Shown here in pieces: positions 10,401 through 21,504 of a stretch of DNA of 64,000 bases. Where the stretch lies: the NCBI GenBank assembly GCA_019426215.1, contig CM033394.1, forward strand, positions 44,638,423 through 44,702,422, given 5' to 3'. The stretch comes from Buddleja alternifolia. Lineage: Eukaryota; Streptophyta; Magnoliopsida; Lamiales; Scrophulariaceae. The translations under genes were made by a program, and so were the position numbers. Positions within the stretch are counted from its first letter, which is position 1; every line of letters starts with the position of its first letter. The notes beneath the pieces were generated by a model. It was given only the letters and a program-made list of their open reading frames with translations, was not told the DNA's origin and ran no database searches.

Positions 10401-11328
10401 TTAATGAAGTGGCCACTGAAGCCTTTGAAAAAGTTGGGAATCCCCCTCTCTTCATTTAGCACACGTACTTTACTTATCACGTTTTAAACTTGACGAATTA
10501 TACTCTAATTTTGAAAAAAAAATAAATTTAAATCTAGAGAGTTGCGCTTTCAAGGAAATAAGTGAAGAAAATATCTAGTTATCAAATAAGGTTAATATAG
10601 TAATTTGTCATTTGATGAACAAATTTATTTATTTAATTAATTAGATTAATTGAAATAAATTAGAAAATAAATAATAAATAATTAGATTGATTTATTATTT
10701 ATTCCTATTCGCCTAAATTATTAAATGGATTAATTAATTTAGCTAATTATTAATTAGTATAATATATTAATTAGATTAATATATGTTGGACTTAATTAAC
10801 AAGTGGAATAAGGTGAAAGTCAACTTAGCCCACCAAGAAATGAAGTAGGCGTGTGATATGAGCCCATCATCTCATTTAAATACCTACTTAAGTGATTAAC
10901 CGAAAAGATAACACAGCATAATAACTAGAGAAGAGAAAAATATCCTCTCCCCTCCTCACCTAGCCGTCGGCCACCATCTGAGCCAGAGAAAGTGGATTTT
11001 TCTTCAACCTCTTTTTTTTTTTTTTTGCCTGATATCTCGAGGCGGGAATCCGGGATTACTGATATCGTAATAATTCAAGAAATTAGATTTCTCATCCAAG
11101 GTTAGTTTAGATGTAATTCGATTTCATCTATTTTATTAAAAAACAATTAAACCATAAAAGTGATTCCATTTGTGAATCCGGATATTTTTATTTTCCACTG
11201 CGCATGAACTAGGATTTACAATAGTTGGATTTGGAGAAGTATTCAAAAAAAAAAAAAAAAAAAACACAAACATTATTAAATAATCCATGATTTGGCCGGC
11301 ACCAATATCAAATTCTGGAGTGATAAGT
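10401..11328. other. Intergenic / unresolved repeat DNA
   Basis: Very AT-rich, with a short inverted repeat near 10668-10705, long T-run near 11010 and A-run near 11245. The part around 10930-11050 looks like transcribed leader sequence but no element boundary could be set. It may be the upstream part of the LINE that continues at 12554. Confidence 0.4.
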
Positions 11329-11508
11329 CCATAGTTCAAAGTATCGGCCGATACGTAACTGGATCGGAGAGTGCCGATCTGATAAAAATGGGCGATATAT
11401 GAAGTTTTCCTATTTCTAATGTATCTCCCTTATCATCCGATATTATCGCCAATACGATGATAATATCGTTGGAATCCGATGTTATCGACCGATATAATGA
11501 TAATATCA

Positions 11509-11859
11509 GCCGACTTGCACGAGATTGCTCAGCGCATGGTGTCGGCGGGGTATGTAAAGGAGTGCTCGTACGCGTACAACACGTGCTGGAGGGAGTTCTT
11601 GGACGAGAGCCTTTCCGGGTTGGGTTTGCAGAAGTTTAGTAGTGATGAGGTACAAAAAATGCAGTGGATTCAGCTGGAGGATGAAATTGAGAAATGGATC
11701 AAAGCCAAGAATGTCGCTCTTAGGATTGTTTTCCCTTGCGAGAGACGGTTATGTGATCACGTTTTCTTTGGGGTTTCCTTGGCCGCGGACCTTTCGTTCG
11801 TGGAGGTTTGCAGGGGATTGACGATTCAGCTTTTGAATTTTGTGAATGCGGTGCTGTAA
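11509..11859 (+). pseudogene. EXO70 family: EXO70 exocyst subunit gene fragment (captured)
   Basis: About 115 residues match the conserved core of plant EXO70, the exocyst subunit that tethers secretory vesicles at the plasma membrane. Recognisable blocks are DLHEIAQRMVSAGYVKEC, the CWREFLDESLSGLGL segment, VQKMQWIQLEDEIEKWIKA, and the FPCERRLCDHVF block followed by FVEVCRG and QLLNFVNAV. EXO70 proteins are about 600-700 residues, so this is an internal piece only. It ends at a stop soon after LLNFVNAV, where the family would continue with further helices. No start codon belongs to it; the upstream codons come from the repeat. The frame is open over the whole block, so capture may be recent. 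Expression as a chimeric peptide is possible but unsupported. Confidence 0.85.
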
Positions 11860-12199
11860 AAACCGTTTCTGGAAGCTTCTATAAGAAACAATTTAGTTCA
11901 AGAATGAAAAGATGATCAATGATCAGCCGCAAAAACTTCACCATTGGTTTCTTCAATTGGTTATTCTTGTGTTTCAATTTAATTTGTGGGGAATTTGAGT
12001 TCAGTCTATGGATTTCCTTTTTGGTTAATTCAGTCCCTGGATTTCATTTACTAGTTTTGGATAATAGTTTTTTGTTTGCTTCATACAGTTACATTTTTAT
12101 TCCTGATATTTATTTCCGAATTTAATCTTTTCCTTAATTTCATTTCCTTGTTTGTGATAAAAAAAATATAATTAAGAGACAAATAAAAATAATTTTGAG

Positions 12200-12299
12200 C
12201 TGTAATTTGTCAATGGAAGTTCAATTTTAATTAATTACATAAAAATTAATTGATTTTTTATGTAATTAACTAAATAGAACTCCCATTGACAAATTACAG
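12200..12299. repeat. Foldback hairpin, arms of about 45 bp
   Basis: CTGTAATTTGTCAATGGAAG at 12200 and its near-complement ending CCCATTGACAAATTACAG at 12299 continue inward through ATTACATAAAAA / TTTTTATGTAATTA, leaving only about 9 nt of loop. It looks like a small foldback MITE inside the Pack-type element; no target duplication is clear. Confidence 0.8.
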
Positions 12300-12689
12300 T
12301 TCGAATGGACTAGAATGATATATTTAACTTGAGTAAATTAATGGTTGATGCAGTAAAAATATTTAATATGTATTAGTAAGTCGCAATTTGTGTTATTTAT
12401 AGTTTTTTCTAATTATACTGATTTTTTTTAGAATTTTTGGATCACTTTTTAATGTTTTTTTATCATATCGACAGATATTATCCCGATATGCCGCGACCGA
12501 TATGGAATAGCACCCGCCGATATTATTGCTGATACCGTGACTTTGAACCATGGTGATAACTGGGACTCTGGGAGGGAAAGCCTGAATTGCATATACCCAG
12601 TAACCTTGACCAAAATCAAAACTCGCAAACTTAGTGACCTCATAAATCATGACTAGCGTTCATGGGATTTAACTCCAATAAAAACATGG

Positions 12690-13739
12690 ATTATTGAGCA
12701 AGACCAAGAAGACATTAAAAATTCATACATTCCTAGAACCAAACAGGAAGATAGGTTTTATTCGGCATGTGCCAAGGATGGAAAATCTACTATTAAATCT
12801 CCTGCTTATAATTGGATTGAGAAACTTTCAAATAACGATCACGGCCCACACCTCCCATGGCTTAGTATCTGTAAATCAAAAATCTTGCCAAGAACAAAAA
12901 AAATTTGCTGGCTTCAGTGCAATAACAAACTCCCAACTTCAGAATTCCTTTTCAAAAGACGTAAAAGACCAACAGATCTATGTACCCTGTGCAAGAATAT
13001 GACTGATACTAATATTTACTTCTTTCAAGAATGTGTTGTTTTCATGCATAATCCCGGAAATGAGAAAGTTTGAAAATACTAACCCAATCCTATTCTTTCG
13101 AAACAAAAAAATTGATACTGATAGCCACTTCTTTCAAGAATGCATTGTTTTCAAACAACTCTATTCATGCAAAATCCCGGAAATCAGAAAGTTTGAAAAT
13201 ACTAACCCAATCCAATTCTTTCGAAACCAAAAAAACAACATAAACAACTTGCTTTGTATTTGAAAGCTATCTGGTGTGTATGAATGCCCGTAGTGAAGCT
13301 ATTTTCCAAAATAAAACGGTTAATTGCTATGAAATTTGGAGATCTAGTGTTAATCTGACAAATCAGATTGAAATCAAATAGAACAAAACACCTTATCTGA
13401 ATCTGAATCTCAAATGGACAAAACACCAAAAAAAAAAAAATTCTTTAAAATTAACATTGATGGGGCTGCTAAGGGAAACCCAAGGAAAGGGGGTTTTGTG
13501 GCTGCAGTGGTGGGTTTTTGCGGATTTGCGACGAACAATCAGGCAGAGCTGATAGCATGTTATGAAGGATTAAACCTGGCAGCAAGATTGGGATTGCAAG
13601 ACATTGTGATTAACTCAGACTCAACATACCTTATTAACACCTCTGCAGGAAGCAGGTCCCTCACAAAGCGCACGTCTCTGATCACGGACTCATGGAGGAT
13701 GTCGACTAAATTTTGTAGTATCAGAATGGTCTTTTGCTA
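12690..13739 (+). pseudogene. LINE ORF2 3' part: zf-RVT and first half of RNase H
   Basis: From about 12710 one frame reads through LINE ORF2 sequence into the zinc-binding region that follows RT in plant L1 elements: CNNKLPTSEFLFKR, then CTLCKNMTDTNIYFFQEC. After an AT-rich stretch with a tandem duplication, the RNase H domain begins at about 13444: INIDGAAKGNPRKG with the first catalytic Asp, NNQAELIACYEGL with the Glu, and VINSDSTYL with the second Asp. Coding is cut at 13744 by copia-2 and resumes at 18847. The RT and endonuclease parts are absent. The element is a 5'-truncated, decayed LINE. Confidence 0.85.
13010..13230 (+). repeat. Imperfect tandem duplication in the LINE remnant
   Basis: A block with CTTTCAAGAATG, CCCGGAAAT, AGAAAGTTTGAAAATACTAA and TTCTTTCGAAAC occurs twice, about 110-123 bp apart (first from 13019, second from 13129). 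The second copy has a short extra insertion before CCCGG. It lies between the zf-RVT and RNase H parts of the LINE. Confidence 0.85.
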
Positions 13740-13744
13740 TAGAG

Positions 13745-14219
13745 TGTTGATGATGACTCTTTCTCAAAGAAGTGCAAATTGCCCCGCATAGATTAAATTT
13801 GAAAGTGGTGGGTCACTCAAACCTATAAAAGGGGGCCACCCTTTAGTCTTTTAGATATCCCAAAATTGCATAAGTCTTTTAAAGCAATTTCTTCATTCTT
13901 CCTCTAAACTTTGTAATATTTTCACTTTAATCCTTAGTGAAATATTTTTGGTGGGGTCCGTGGATGTAGGCTAAATTAGATGAACTTCGTTATATTTGGT
14001 GTTCTTTATTTTGTGTTATTCTTCAAGTATCCATTGTGGTAGTCTTATATTGTGCTATTAAATACGTCTAGTTAATTCTGTCGAAGAGATTGGATTTTAA
14101 GCGCGACCGTTGTGACGCCTCCAATTTTTCCTGGGAATTAAATCTAGTGTAGTTTTCTAGTACAATAATTCACTCGCTATTTCTATATTTGGTGGAATAT
14201 GACTCTGAGTTCCACAACA
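13745..14219 (+). repeat. copia-2 5' LTR
   Basis: Starts TGTTGATGATGACTC and ends TTCCACAACA. A TATA box (CCTATAAAAGGGG) lies near 13822. It matches the 3' LTR at 18370-18846 with scattered substitutions and small indels. Confidence 0.92.
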
Positions 14220-14221
14220 AG

Positions 14222-14233
14222 TGGTATCAGAGC
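14222..14233 (+). other. copia-2 primer binding site (initiator Met-tRNA)
   Basis: TGGTATCAGAGC, 2 nt after the 5' LTR. The following roughly 75 nt are unexpectedly similar to the sequence after the pararetroviral primer site at 63780. Confidence 0.92.
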
Positions 14234-14355
14234 TTGGGTATTCTGAGTATGTATTGTAGTCGTAGTTTAATCTGATCTTCCACATCAGAAAAGTTTTTCT
14301 GGGCTATTTGCCTTTTGCATTTGGAGGGCTATCGAAGAATAATTTGTAACAAAAA

Positions 14356-17300
14356 ATGGAAGGCAGTTCAAAAGCATCGTTGTCGTCCATTTGGGTGAGA
14401 ACCACTGTGGAGAATACGTAATTGGCAGTGGAGTCTTTTGATGGCACAAGGCATTTTGGTAGGTGGCAAATCAAAGTTGTAGACACTCTCTTTCAACAAG
14501 GTCTAGACATTGCTATTAAAGAAAAGAAACCAGGTGATGTAGAGGAGAACGATGGGAATAAAATCATTCGGTTGGCATGTGGAAAAATTTGTTTGTGTCT
14601 ATCCAGAGAGCAGAGATATGTGTTTTCAAAGGAAAACTCTGCACATAAATTGTGGATGGCACTGGAGGAGAAGTTTCTGAAGAAAATTTCTCAGAATAAG
14701 CTCTATTTGGAAAAACGGCTTTTTCGCTTCACATTTGTTTCGGGTTCCACTATGAATAGTCACATTACCAGTTTTAAGCAACTAGTTACCAATTTGATAA
14801 ATTTGGATAAGACTTTTAAAGACGAGGATTTGGCTCTGATGTTGTTGGGATCCCTTCCTGAGGAGTTTGAGTTTCTTGAAACCACTCTACTTCATCGGAA
14901 GGCTGATGTATCTCTTAGCGAAGTTTGTACTTCCCTGTATAGTTATGAACTGAGAAAGAAGGACAAGCAAGTTAGTTCAGGCGGAGATGCAGAAGTTTTG
15001 TTCAACAGAGGTCGTTCACAAAATAAAACCAAAGGAAAGAAAGGGAGATCCAAGTCCAGGCATAAACTAAGCAAAGATGAGTGTGCCTATTGTCGAGAAA
15101 CGGGACACTGGAAGAGAGATTTCCCAAAGCTGACAACTAAGGGCAATTCTAAGGGCGTAGCGGAATCGAATGTAATCGCTTGTGATGATGCCGAATCGGA
15201 CTGCTCATTGGTGACATCATCCACCGGTGCTTCTGAAGTATGGATTCTGGATTCAGTATGTAGCCATCATATGACACCATATTTGGATTGGTTCTTTGAT
15301 TTCAAAGAACAAAATGACGTTGTCTTCACATCAAATGAAGCTCTTCTTACTACACTTGGGATTGGTTCAGTTCGCATGAAAAATCACAATGGATCAATCA
15401 TAACCCTAAAGGGTGTTCGATATGCACCAGAAGTGAGGAAAAACCTTATTTCCGTTGGAACTTTAGAATCGAAAGGTTTTGAAGTAAGAACTAAGGATGG
15501 GGTGATGAAGATCATCTCTGGTGCACTCGTGGTAATGAAGGGAATTCGGAAGAACAACAATACGTATCACTACATGGGTGGCATAGTTGTGGGTGCAGTA
15601 GCAGCAGTTACTGTTGATGATCGAAATTCAGAAGTAGTTAGGCTATGGCATATGCGCTTGGGACATGTAGGTGGAAAATCCTTGAATCTCTTCATAAATC
15701 AAGGATTGTTGAAAGAAGTGAAATACTCCAAATTGGAATTTTGTGAATATTGTGTCCATGGGAAACAAACAAGGGTTAAATTTGGAACAGCAATCCATAA
15801 TACTGAGGGTATCTTGGATTATGTTCATTGGGATGTATGGGGTCCTTCAAAAACGAGTTCTTTGGAGGGAAGCACTATTTTGTAACATTTGTTGATGATT
15901 TTTCCCAGAGAGTTTGGGTGTATACGATGAAGACAAAGGATGAAGTATTCCTCAAATAGAAAAAGATGGTGGAAACTCAGGCTGATAAAAAGGTCAAACA
16001 TCTCCGTGCAGACAACTGTGGAGAATTTAAGAGTGGTCCATTTTAGAAGTTTTGTGAGGATGAAGACATTGTCAGACACTTCACTGTCAGACATACACTA
16101 CAACAGAACGGGGTGGCAGAACGCATGAACCGGACTTTGCTGGAGAAAGTTGGTGTTTGTTATCCAATGCTGGGTTGGGTAAAGAATTTTGGGCTGAGGT
16201 TGTGACATATGTGGGCCATCTCGTTAATCGTCTACCATCTACTGATATTGATGGAAAAACACCATTGAAGAAATGGTTTGGAAAACCTGCTGCAGATTAT
16301 GATTCCTTACATGTGTTTGGTTCCACTGCATATTATTATGCATGTTTAGAAATCAAAGTTGGATCCTAGAGCAAAGAAACCAGTATTCATGGGGACCGCT
16401 TTTGGTATAAAAGACTATCGTCTTTGGTGTCCAGAGATGAAGAAAATAATCTTTAGCAGAGATGTCACCTTTGATGAATCTACCGTGTTGGAAAAGGTGG
16501 AGTTAGAACAGCAGGATGGTACTCCCAAACAGGTGGAGTTTGAAAAACTTGTTGTTCCAGCAGATCAAGAAACTCTTGATCATTCTCCTATAGTAGAAGG
16601 AGATTTTGAGGAAGAGGAGGTTCAACCCCAAGAACTTCCACAGCAATTTGAAATAATTACAATTAGCAAGCCAAAGCGAACAATCAAAAAACCTGCTCGC
16701 TTTGATGATTTGGTGGCTTGTGTATCTGCAATTGCCGCTGATGATGTTCCTACCACTTATATTGAAGCATTCAAAGGACCAGAGAAAGATAAGTAGAGGA
16801 TTGCCATGAGTGAAGAAATGCAGACTCTTCATAAAAATCAAACATGGGAACTGGCCAGTCTTTTGAAGGGAAAGAAGGCAATTAGATGCAAAGGGGTATT
16901 TGTAAATAAAGAAGGATTTTCTAGCCAAGGTGATGTACGCTACAAAGCCAAATTGGTGGCCAAAGGTTACGCTCAGAAGGAAGGCATTGATTATAATGAG
17001 GTATTTTCTCCAGTTGTAAAACACTTATCTATTAGGATTTTGTTGGCTTTGGCAGCACAGTTAGATTTTGAATTAGTTCAATTGGATGTAAAAACTGCAT
17101 TTTTACATGGAGATTTGGAAAAGGAAATCTATATGACTCAGCCAAAGGGATTCAAAGTTGCTGAAAATTAAAATTTGGTTTGTAAACTTCAAAAATCGTT
17201 GTACAGATTGAAGCAATCTTCGAGGCAGTGGTACAAGCAATTTGACAAGTTTATGATGGGAATTGGGTACACAAGAAGCAAATACGATCATTATGTGTAT

Positions 17301-18250
17301 TTGCACAAGCTACATGATGGATCCTTCATATATCTTCTTCTGTATGTTGATGATATGTTGATTGCCACCCCGAGTCTAATAGAAATTGAGAAATTGAAAA
17401 CTCATTTGAAAAGGGAGTTTGAGATGAAGGATCTAGGTGAAGCGACGAAGATTCTCGGCATAGAGATAATCAGAGATATTAAATCGAGGAGGCTTTGTTT
17501 GACTCAGAAATAATATCTGAGTAGAATGTTGAGGCGTTTTGGCATTGATGGAAAGTCGAAACTAGTTAGTAGGCTTGCTCCTCATTTAAAGCTTAGCGCC
17601 ACTTTGTCACCGAAATCTGATACAGAACGAGAATACATGTCAAAAGTACCGTATGCAAATTTTGTTGGTAGCTTGATGTATGCTATGGTGTGTGCGATGC
17701 CTGATATTTCCCAAGCAGTAGAGGTTGTGAGTAGGTATATGCATGATCCTGGAAAGAAACATGGCAAGTTGTGAAATGGATTTTGCGATACATCCATGAC
17801 ACAACTGATGTTGGTTTGGTATTTGAGCGGGAACATAGTTAGTGTGTATTCGGATATTGCAATTCAGACTATGCTGGTGATTTAAATAAGCGTAGGTCAA
17901 CTACATGCTAAGTATTTACTCTTGCTAAAGCACTAATCGGTTGGAAGTCTACCTTACAGTCAACGGTTGCTCTGTCTACTACGGAAGCAGAGTATATGGC
18001 AATTTCAGAGGAAGCAATTTGGCTTCAAGGGTTGCTTGGTGAACTGGGGATTGGACAAAAGTAAGTCAAAATACATTGTGACAGTCAAAGTGCTATCCAT
18101 TTAGCAAAGAACCAAGTTTATCATGCAAGGACGAACCATATTGATGTTCGGTATCACTTTATACGAGAGATACTCGAAGAAGGTGGAGTCAGAATCGAGA
18201 AGATCCATGCCACTGAGAATCCTGCTAATATGTTGACAAAAGTTGTGACT
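14356..18250 (+). pseudogene. copia-2 gag-pol, broken
   Basis: Starts at ATG 14356 but meets a stop at 14419-14421 after 21 codons; the frame then stays open to 15885. Modules in order: gag; a zinc knuckle CAYCRETGHWKRDF, whose last Cys is Phe; a protease reading WILDSVCSHHM where DSG is expected; GAG-pre-integrase LWHMRLGHVG; integrase pieces in shifting frames (about 15840-16370); RT with KAKLVAKGYAQKEGIDY and the LLLYVDDMLIAT core near 17337; and an RNase H tail with ENPANMLTK near 18220. Stops at about 15885, 16796, 17171 and 17513 plus frame changes break it. The knuckle and protease lesions alone would disable it. It is closest in style to Tnt1-like copia elements (inference). Confidence 0.92.
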
Positions 18251-18369
18251 ACAATCAAGTTCAATTTTTTTTTTAGACTTGATCAACATTGTCAAAATTT
18301 GAAGATTGGTTTTGATGACCCCATTTGACGAGGAGATTGAAGATTTTGAAATTCGCCAAGGTGGAGATT

Positions 18370-18846
18370 TGTTGAAAATGGCTCTTTCTCAAAGAAGTGC
18401 AAATTGTCCCACATAGATTAAATTTGCAAGTAGTAGGTCTCTCAAACCTATAAAAGGGGACCACCCTTTAGTCTTTTAAATATCCCAAAATTGCATAAGT
18501 CTTTTTAGCAATTTCTTCATTCTTCCTCTAAACTTTGTAATATTTTTACTTTAGTCCTTAGTGAAATATTTTTAGTGGGGTTTGAGGACGTAGGCTAAAT
18601 TAGCCAGACTTCGTTATATTTGGTGTTCATTATTTTGTATTATTATTCAAGTAGCCATTGTTAGTTATAGTTGTAGTGTTATATTGTGCTGTTAAATACG
18701 TCTAGTTAATTCTGTTAGAGGAGATTGAGTTTTAAGCGCGACCGTTGTGATGCCTCCAATTTTACATGGGAATTAAATCTAGTGTAGCTTTCTAGTACAA
18801 TAATTCACTTGTTACTTCTATATTTGGTGGAATATAACTCTGAACA
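18370..18846 (+). repeat. copia-2 3' LTR
   Basis: Starts TGTTGAAAATGGCTC and ends AACTCTGAACA. Relative to the 5' LTR it has a short insertion near 18661 and lacks the TTCCA segment at the very end, so the element is not very young. Confidence 0.9.
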
Positions 18847-19050
18847 TAGAGAGCTCAACACGGTTGCGGATTTTTTGGCACAAAATGCTGCAGATCAAAT
18901 GCAACCAACTACTTATTATTTTACTGTTCCCCACCCCTTTTGAAGCTTATTGAGAATGATATGTCTGTAGTTTATTCTCATAAGTCTAAGATGTGTTGTA
19001 AACTCTCTTTTTATTATAAATACCATTCGGTGTTTGTCTTAAAAAAAAAC
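18847..19050 (+). pseudogene. LINE ORF2 RNase H C-terminus and 3' UTR with A-tail
   Basis: Directly after copia-2 the frame reads RELNTVADFLAQNAAD, the last conserved block of LINE-type RNase H (normally H-R-x-x-N-x-x-A-D), and ends in a stop near 18943. About 90 bp of 3' UTR follow, ending in a short A-run near 19041-19049. This is the other half of the frame cut at 13739. Confidence 0.85.
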
Positions 19051-19176
19051 TCAGAATTCAAGTATGCAGAAACGTATACATAACAATGTATGTAATTTAT
19101 ATTTAAATGTACAAATAAGAAATATATGATACACCTAACCTAATAATTGTAATCTAAATATAAAATAAAAATTAAA

Positions 19177-20313
19177 TTAAATTAGATAACCTAAACCTAA
19201 TAACATGGGTGTCTCCACATATTCTTCAATAAGAACATCTCCAAAGATCACAACCCTTTGTAACCCTAATACCTCAATTCTTCTCCATTCTTTCTTCTCC
19301 ATGTTGTAAACAAATATCCAACATTTAGTAGTCGACATCCCACAAGCAGCCAACACAATCTCCCCATTCCGACTTGTAGTGAAACTAAAACTATACATTG
19401 TATTGTATATATTTCCCCATTGTGAAGGAAGCAAAACCCTATTTTCCATCTAACTTTTAGAGCTCAATCTCTTCTTCTTAATCCACATTCTTATAACATA
19501 ACTCTTCAAATCTTCAATATCGACGATGGCTATAACTCCCTTTACCTCAATAAGATGACACGAACCGTACCTCGACGATGACAACTCCTCTGGATACGTG
19601 ATAACGCCAAAATTCTCACTTCCGACATCAAAAGTAGCTATAATTCCATTCTCGGCCTCACGAGTAGTCGAAAAATTCGTGCAGTATAAAACTCCATCAA
19701 GACAAATACTTTTTGATTGCCCTAATTGATAAAGCCCCAGCTGATCAAACCCTCGCCATGCCTTGTCCATACCTAGGGTAAAAATAGAGTATCTCCTCTC
19801 CGAGGTAGCAATCAAAACCTTGTACATATCCTTTTTCGGATCGTAGCAAAAGTAAATATAGTGTTTATCTAACTTGGACTCATGGCTATGGAAGTTTGGA
19901 AGAACAAATTCTTTATTCGTAACGAGGTTTCGAATTTCAACTCTATTCCCTCGTAGCAAGCACATTAGGCCGTTGATCGATTTCGCATACGAATCGTATC
20001 CATGATTTCTGTAATATTCGATGAATTCGGATTGCTGGGATTTCACGCAATTATTAGGGGTTAGGTAATGGAAAGAGTGTGGATATGTGAGTCTTGAGGA
20101 TGAGATGGAGAGGAGGTACCGCGGAGGAGAGAGGCGGCGATGGGCGTCCAGGAAGTGAGGATCGGAGGTAAGAGAGCGGCAGAACTTGGAAACGCAGCGG
20201 AAGCGGATGAGTGATTTGATCGGAAGTCTAGCGAAGATTTCGTAGAAGATTATTTCTTCCGGTAGCGGCGGCGATTTGTCCAAGACGGCGGCGGGTCTCT
20301 TTGTAGTCTTCAT
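19177..20313 (-). pseudogene. F-box / F-box-associated protein gene with one in-frame stop
   Basis: An intronless gene of the plant F-box family, whose products recruit substrates to SCF ubiquitin ligases through SKP1. The F-box is at about residues 16-58 (LPEEIIFYEIFARLPIKSL, then FRCVSKFCRSLTSDPHFLD). A typical F-box-associated beta-propeller-like region follows (FCYDPKKDMYKVLI, CLDGVLYCTNF). After residue 287 a TAG stop at 19450-19452 interrupts, and the same frame continues at once for 90 more residues with propeller-end motifs (WIFVYNMEKKEWRRIEVLG) to a second stop. Full length would be about 378 codons, normal for the family. Either it is a pseudogene with one nonsense mutation or it makes a shortened protein. 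No other lesion is visible, so the loss looks recent. Confidence 0.88.
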
Positions 20314-20370
20314 AGTTATGGTCGGAAAAGGGGAATAATTAGAAGAGGGAGTGAGATTTCCGATTTGTAG

Positions 20371-20372
<2 letters not shown>

Positions 20373-20402
<30 letters not shown>
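20373..20402. repeat. (TA)15 microsatellite upstream of the F-box gene
   Basis: Fifteen uninterrupted TA units, 60-90 bp upstream of the F-box ATG on the minus strand. It sits where a TATA box would be, so its length might affect transcription (inference). Confidence 0.95.
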
Positions 20403-20405
<3 letters not shown>

Positions 20406-20979
20406 ATGGATGATGGATGGTTTTGTTAACCCGTAACTTGTAAGAAGTCTTTTATGATTTGAATTTGGATTGGCTCAATCCCAATCCCAACTCCCAAGTC
20501 ATATATTACAACAATTTACATTTTTCAGGATTTTTCCAATTTTGATTTTAACAATAGTGGTTGGAATTTGGATATTATTGGATGAAAATTACAGTTTAAT
20601 TAGGAGAGTACTTATGGAAAGTATCCTTTTAAAAATCTAATCTTATTTATTATGAGAGATTTTAAAAACTAAATATGAAAAATAGATTAAAGTCAAAAGA
20701 ATTATATAATTATATGTATATGGATAGGACTAGTGTGGATATTGTGTTATGTCTGTGGATAAAATTCATAAATTAATTAGAAAGTTTTATATCGATTGCA
20801 TATTAAAAATAATTAAAAGAAACTCGATGAAGAAGACAAATTAAATAAATCTTATATCTTGAAACGCGACCAAAGTAAAAAGGAATAGGACTGAACAACT
20901 CCATTGCATAATGAACGTAACATATGAATGAAGCAACAAAAAAGAAACACATCATATGAAAAGTTCGGAATAAAGAATC
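20403..20979. other. Intergenic
   Basis: AT-rich sequence upstream of the F-box gene. No coding frame, repeat boundary or RNA gene seen. Confidence 0.6.
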
Positions 20980-21125
20980 TCAAACTGAGTAACATGAGAG
21001 TTTCTACATGTTCTTCGATCGATAAGAAAATTTCTAAAAATTGAATCCCTTGCAATCCCTAATGCCTCAATTCTTGTGTTCATGTATAAACAAAAATCTA
21101 ACATCTAAAAGTCGACATCCCACGT
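20980..21125 (-). pseudogene. Remnant of the 3' end of a second F-box gene
   Basis: On the minus strand this resembles the last part of the F-box gene at 19177-19345. Shared stretches include GTCGACATCCCAC (21111-21123 and 19332-19344) and peptide fragments such as RIEALGI against RIEVLGL and EEHVETLMLL against EEYVETPMLL in shifting frames. It is a decayed relic of a tandem duplicate whose 5' part is gone. Confidence 0.75.
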
Positions 21126-21504
21126 GAAAACTGAAATCCATTATAATTAGAAATCATCCAAAGCAAGCGTAATAGATTTGTTGATAAATTATTATTCAAA
21201 TTCGAACACATTTATTTAATATCCTAAAATTGCCATGTTGGACATATCAACCTGTTGGGCTTCTATTCGTGGGAGTTTGGCCCAAGATTAGAGATTTCAA
21301 GTATATGTGGGCGAAAGATCTCAATCAAAGCTTTTCTTTATTTTTGGCCCATTATTGTGGGCTTCTTGGGCTTTTTGTATACATACACCATCAACATCTC
21401 TTAGTCCCAATGTGCACACATTTTGGGGAAATTCTAGAATAGGGTTCAATAAAACCAGTAAAGGATGCAAATATTTTGAGTAATTTTTAGAATTTTATTC
21501 TCGT
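21126..21504. other. Intergenic
   Basis: No feature recognised. The 70-codon open frame at 21230-21442 has no motif and ordinary intergenic composition. Confidence 0.55.

Larger units (their letters stand above)
11329..12553. mobile_element. Inverted-repeat (Pack-type) element carrying an EXO70 fragment
   Basis: Ends are inverted: CCATAGTTCAAAGT at 11329-11342 and ACTTTGAACCATGG at 12540-12553 (one mismatch). Just outside lie the direct repeats TGATAAGT (11321-11328) and TGATAACT (12554-12561), an 8 bp target-duplication-like pair. Subterminal DNA on both sides is packed with variants of CCGATATTATCG. The interior holds a host gene fragment (EXO70) and a foldback, with no transposase. An 8 bp duplication would fit the hAT superfamily, but the termini are not a classic hAT end, so the superfamily is open. 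Confidence 0.6.
13745..18846 (+). mobile_element. copia-2: decayed Ty1/copia element nested in a LINE
   Basis: A 5.1 kb element with LTRs of about 475 bp, a Met-tRNA primer site, a degenerate gag-pol region and a purine tract GGTGGAGATT before the 3' LTR. A perfect 5 bp target duplication TAGAG flanks it (13740-13744 and 18847-18851). Removing the element and one TAGAG rejoins the LINE RNase H frame. Many stops and frame changes make it non-functional. Confidence 0.95.

Noticed and set aside
14422..14424. copia-2 gag start at 14422
   Set aside because: The codon is TTG. The true ATG is at 14356, and a stop at 14419 lies between, so this is an interrupted frame.
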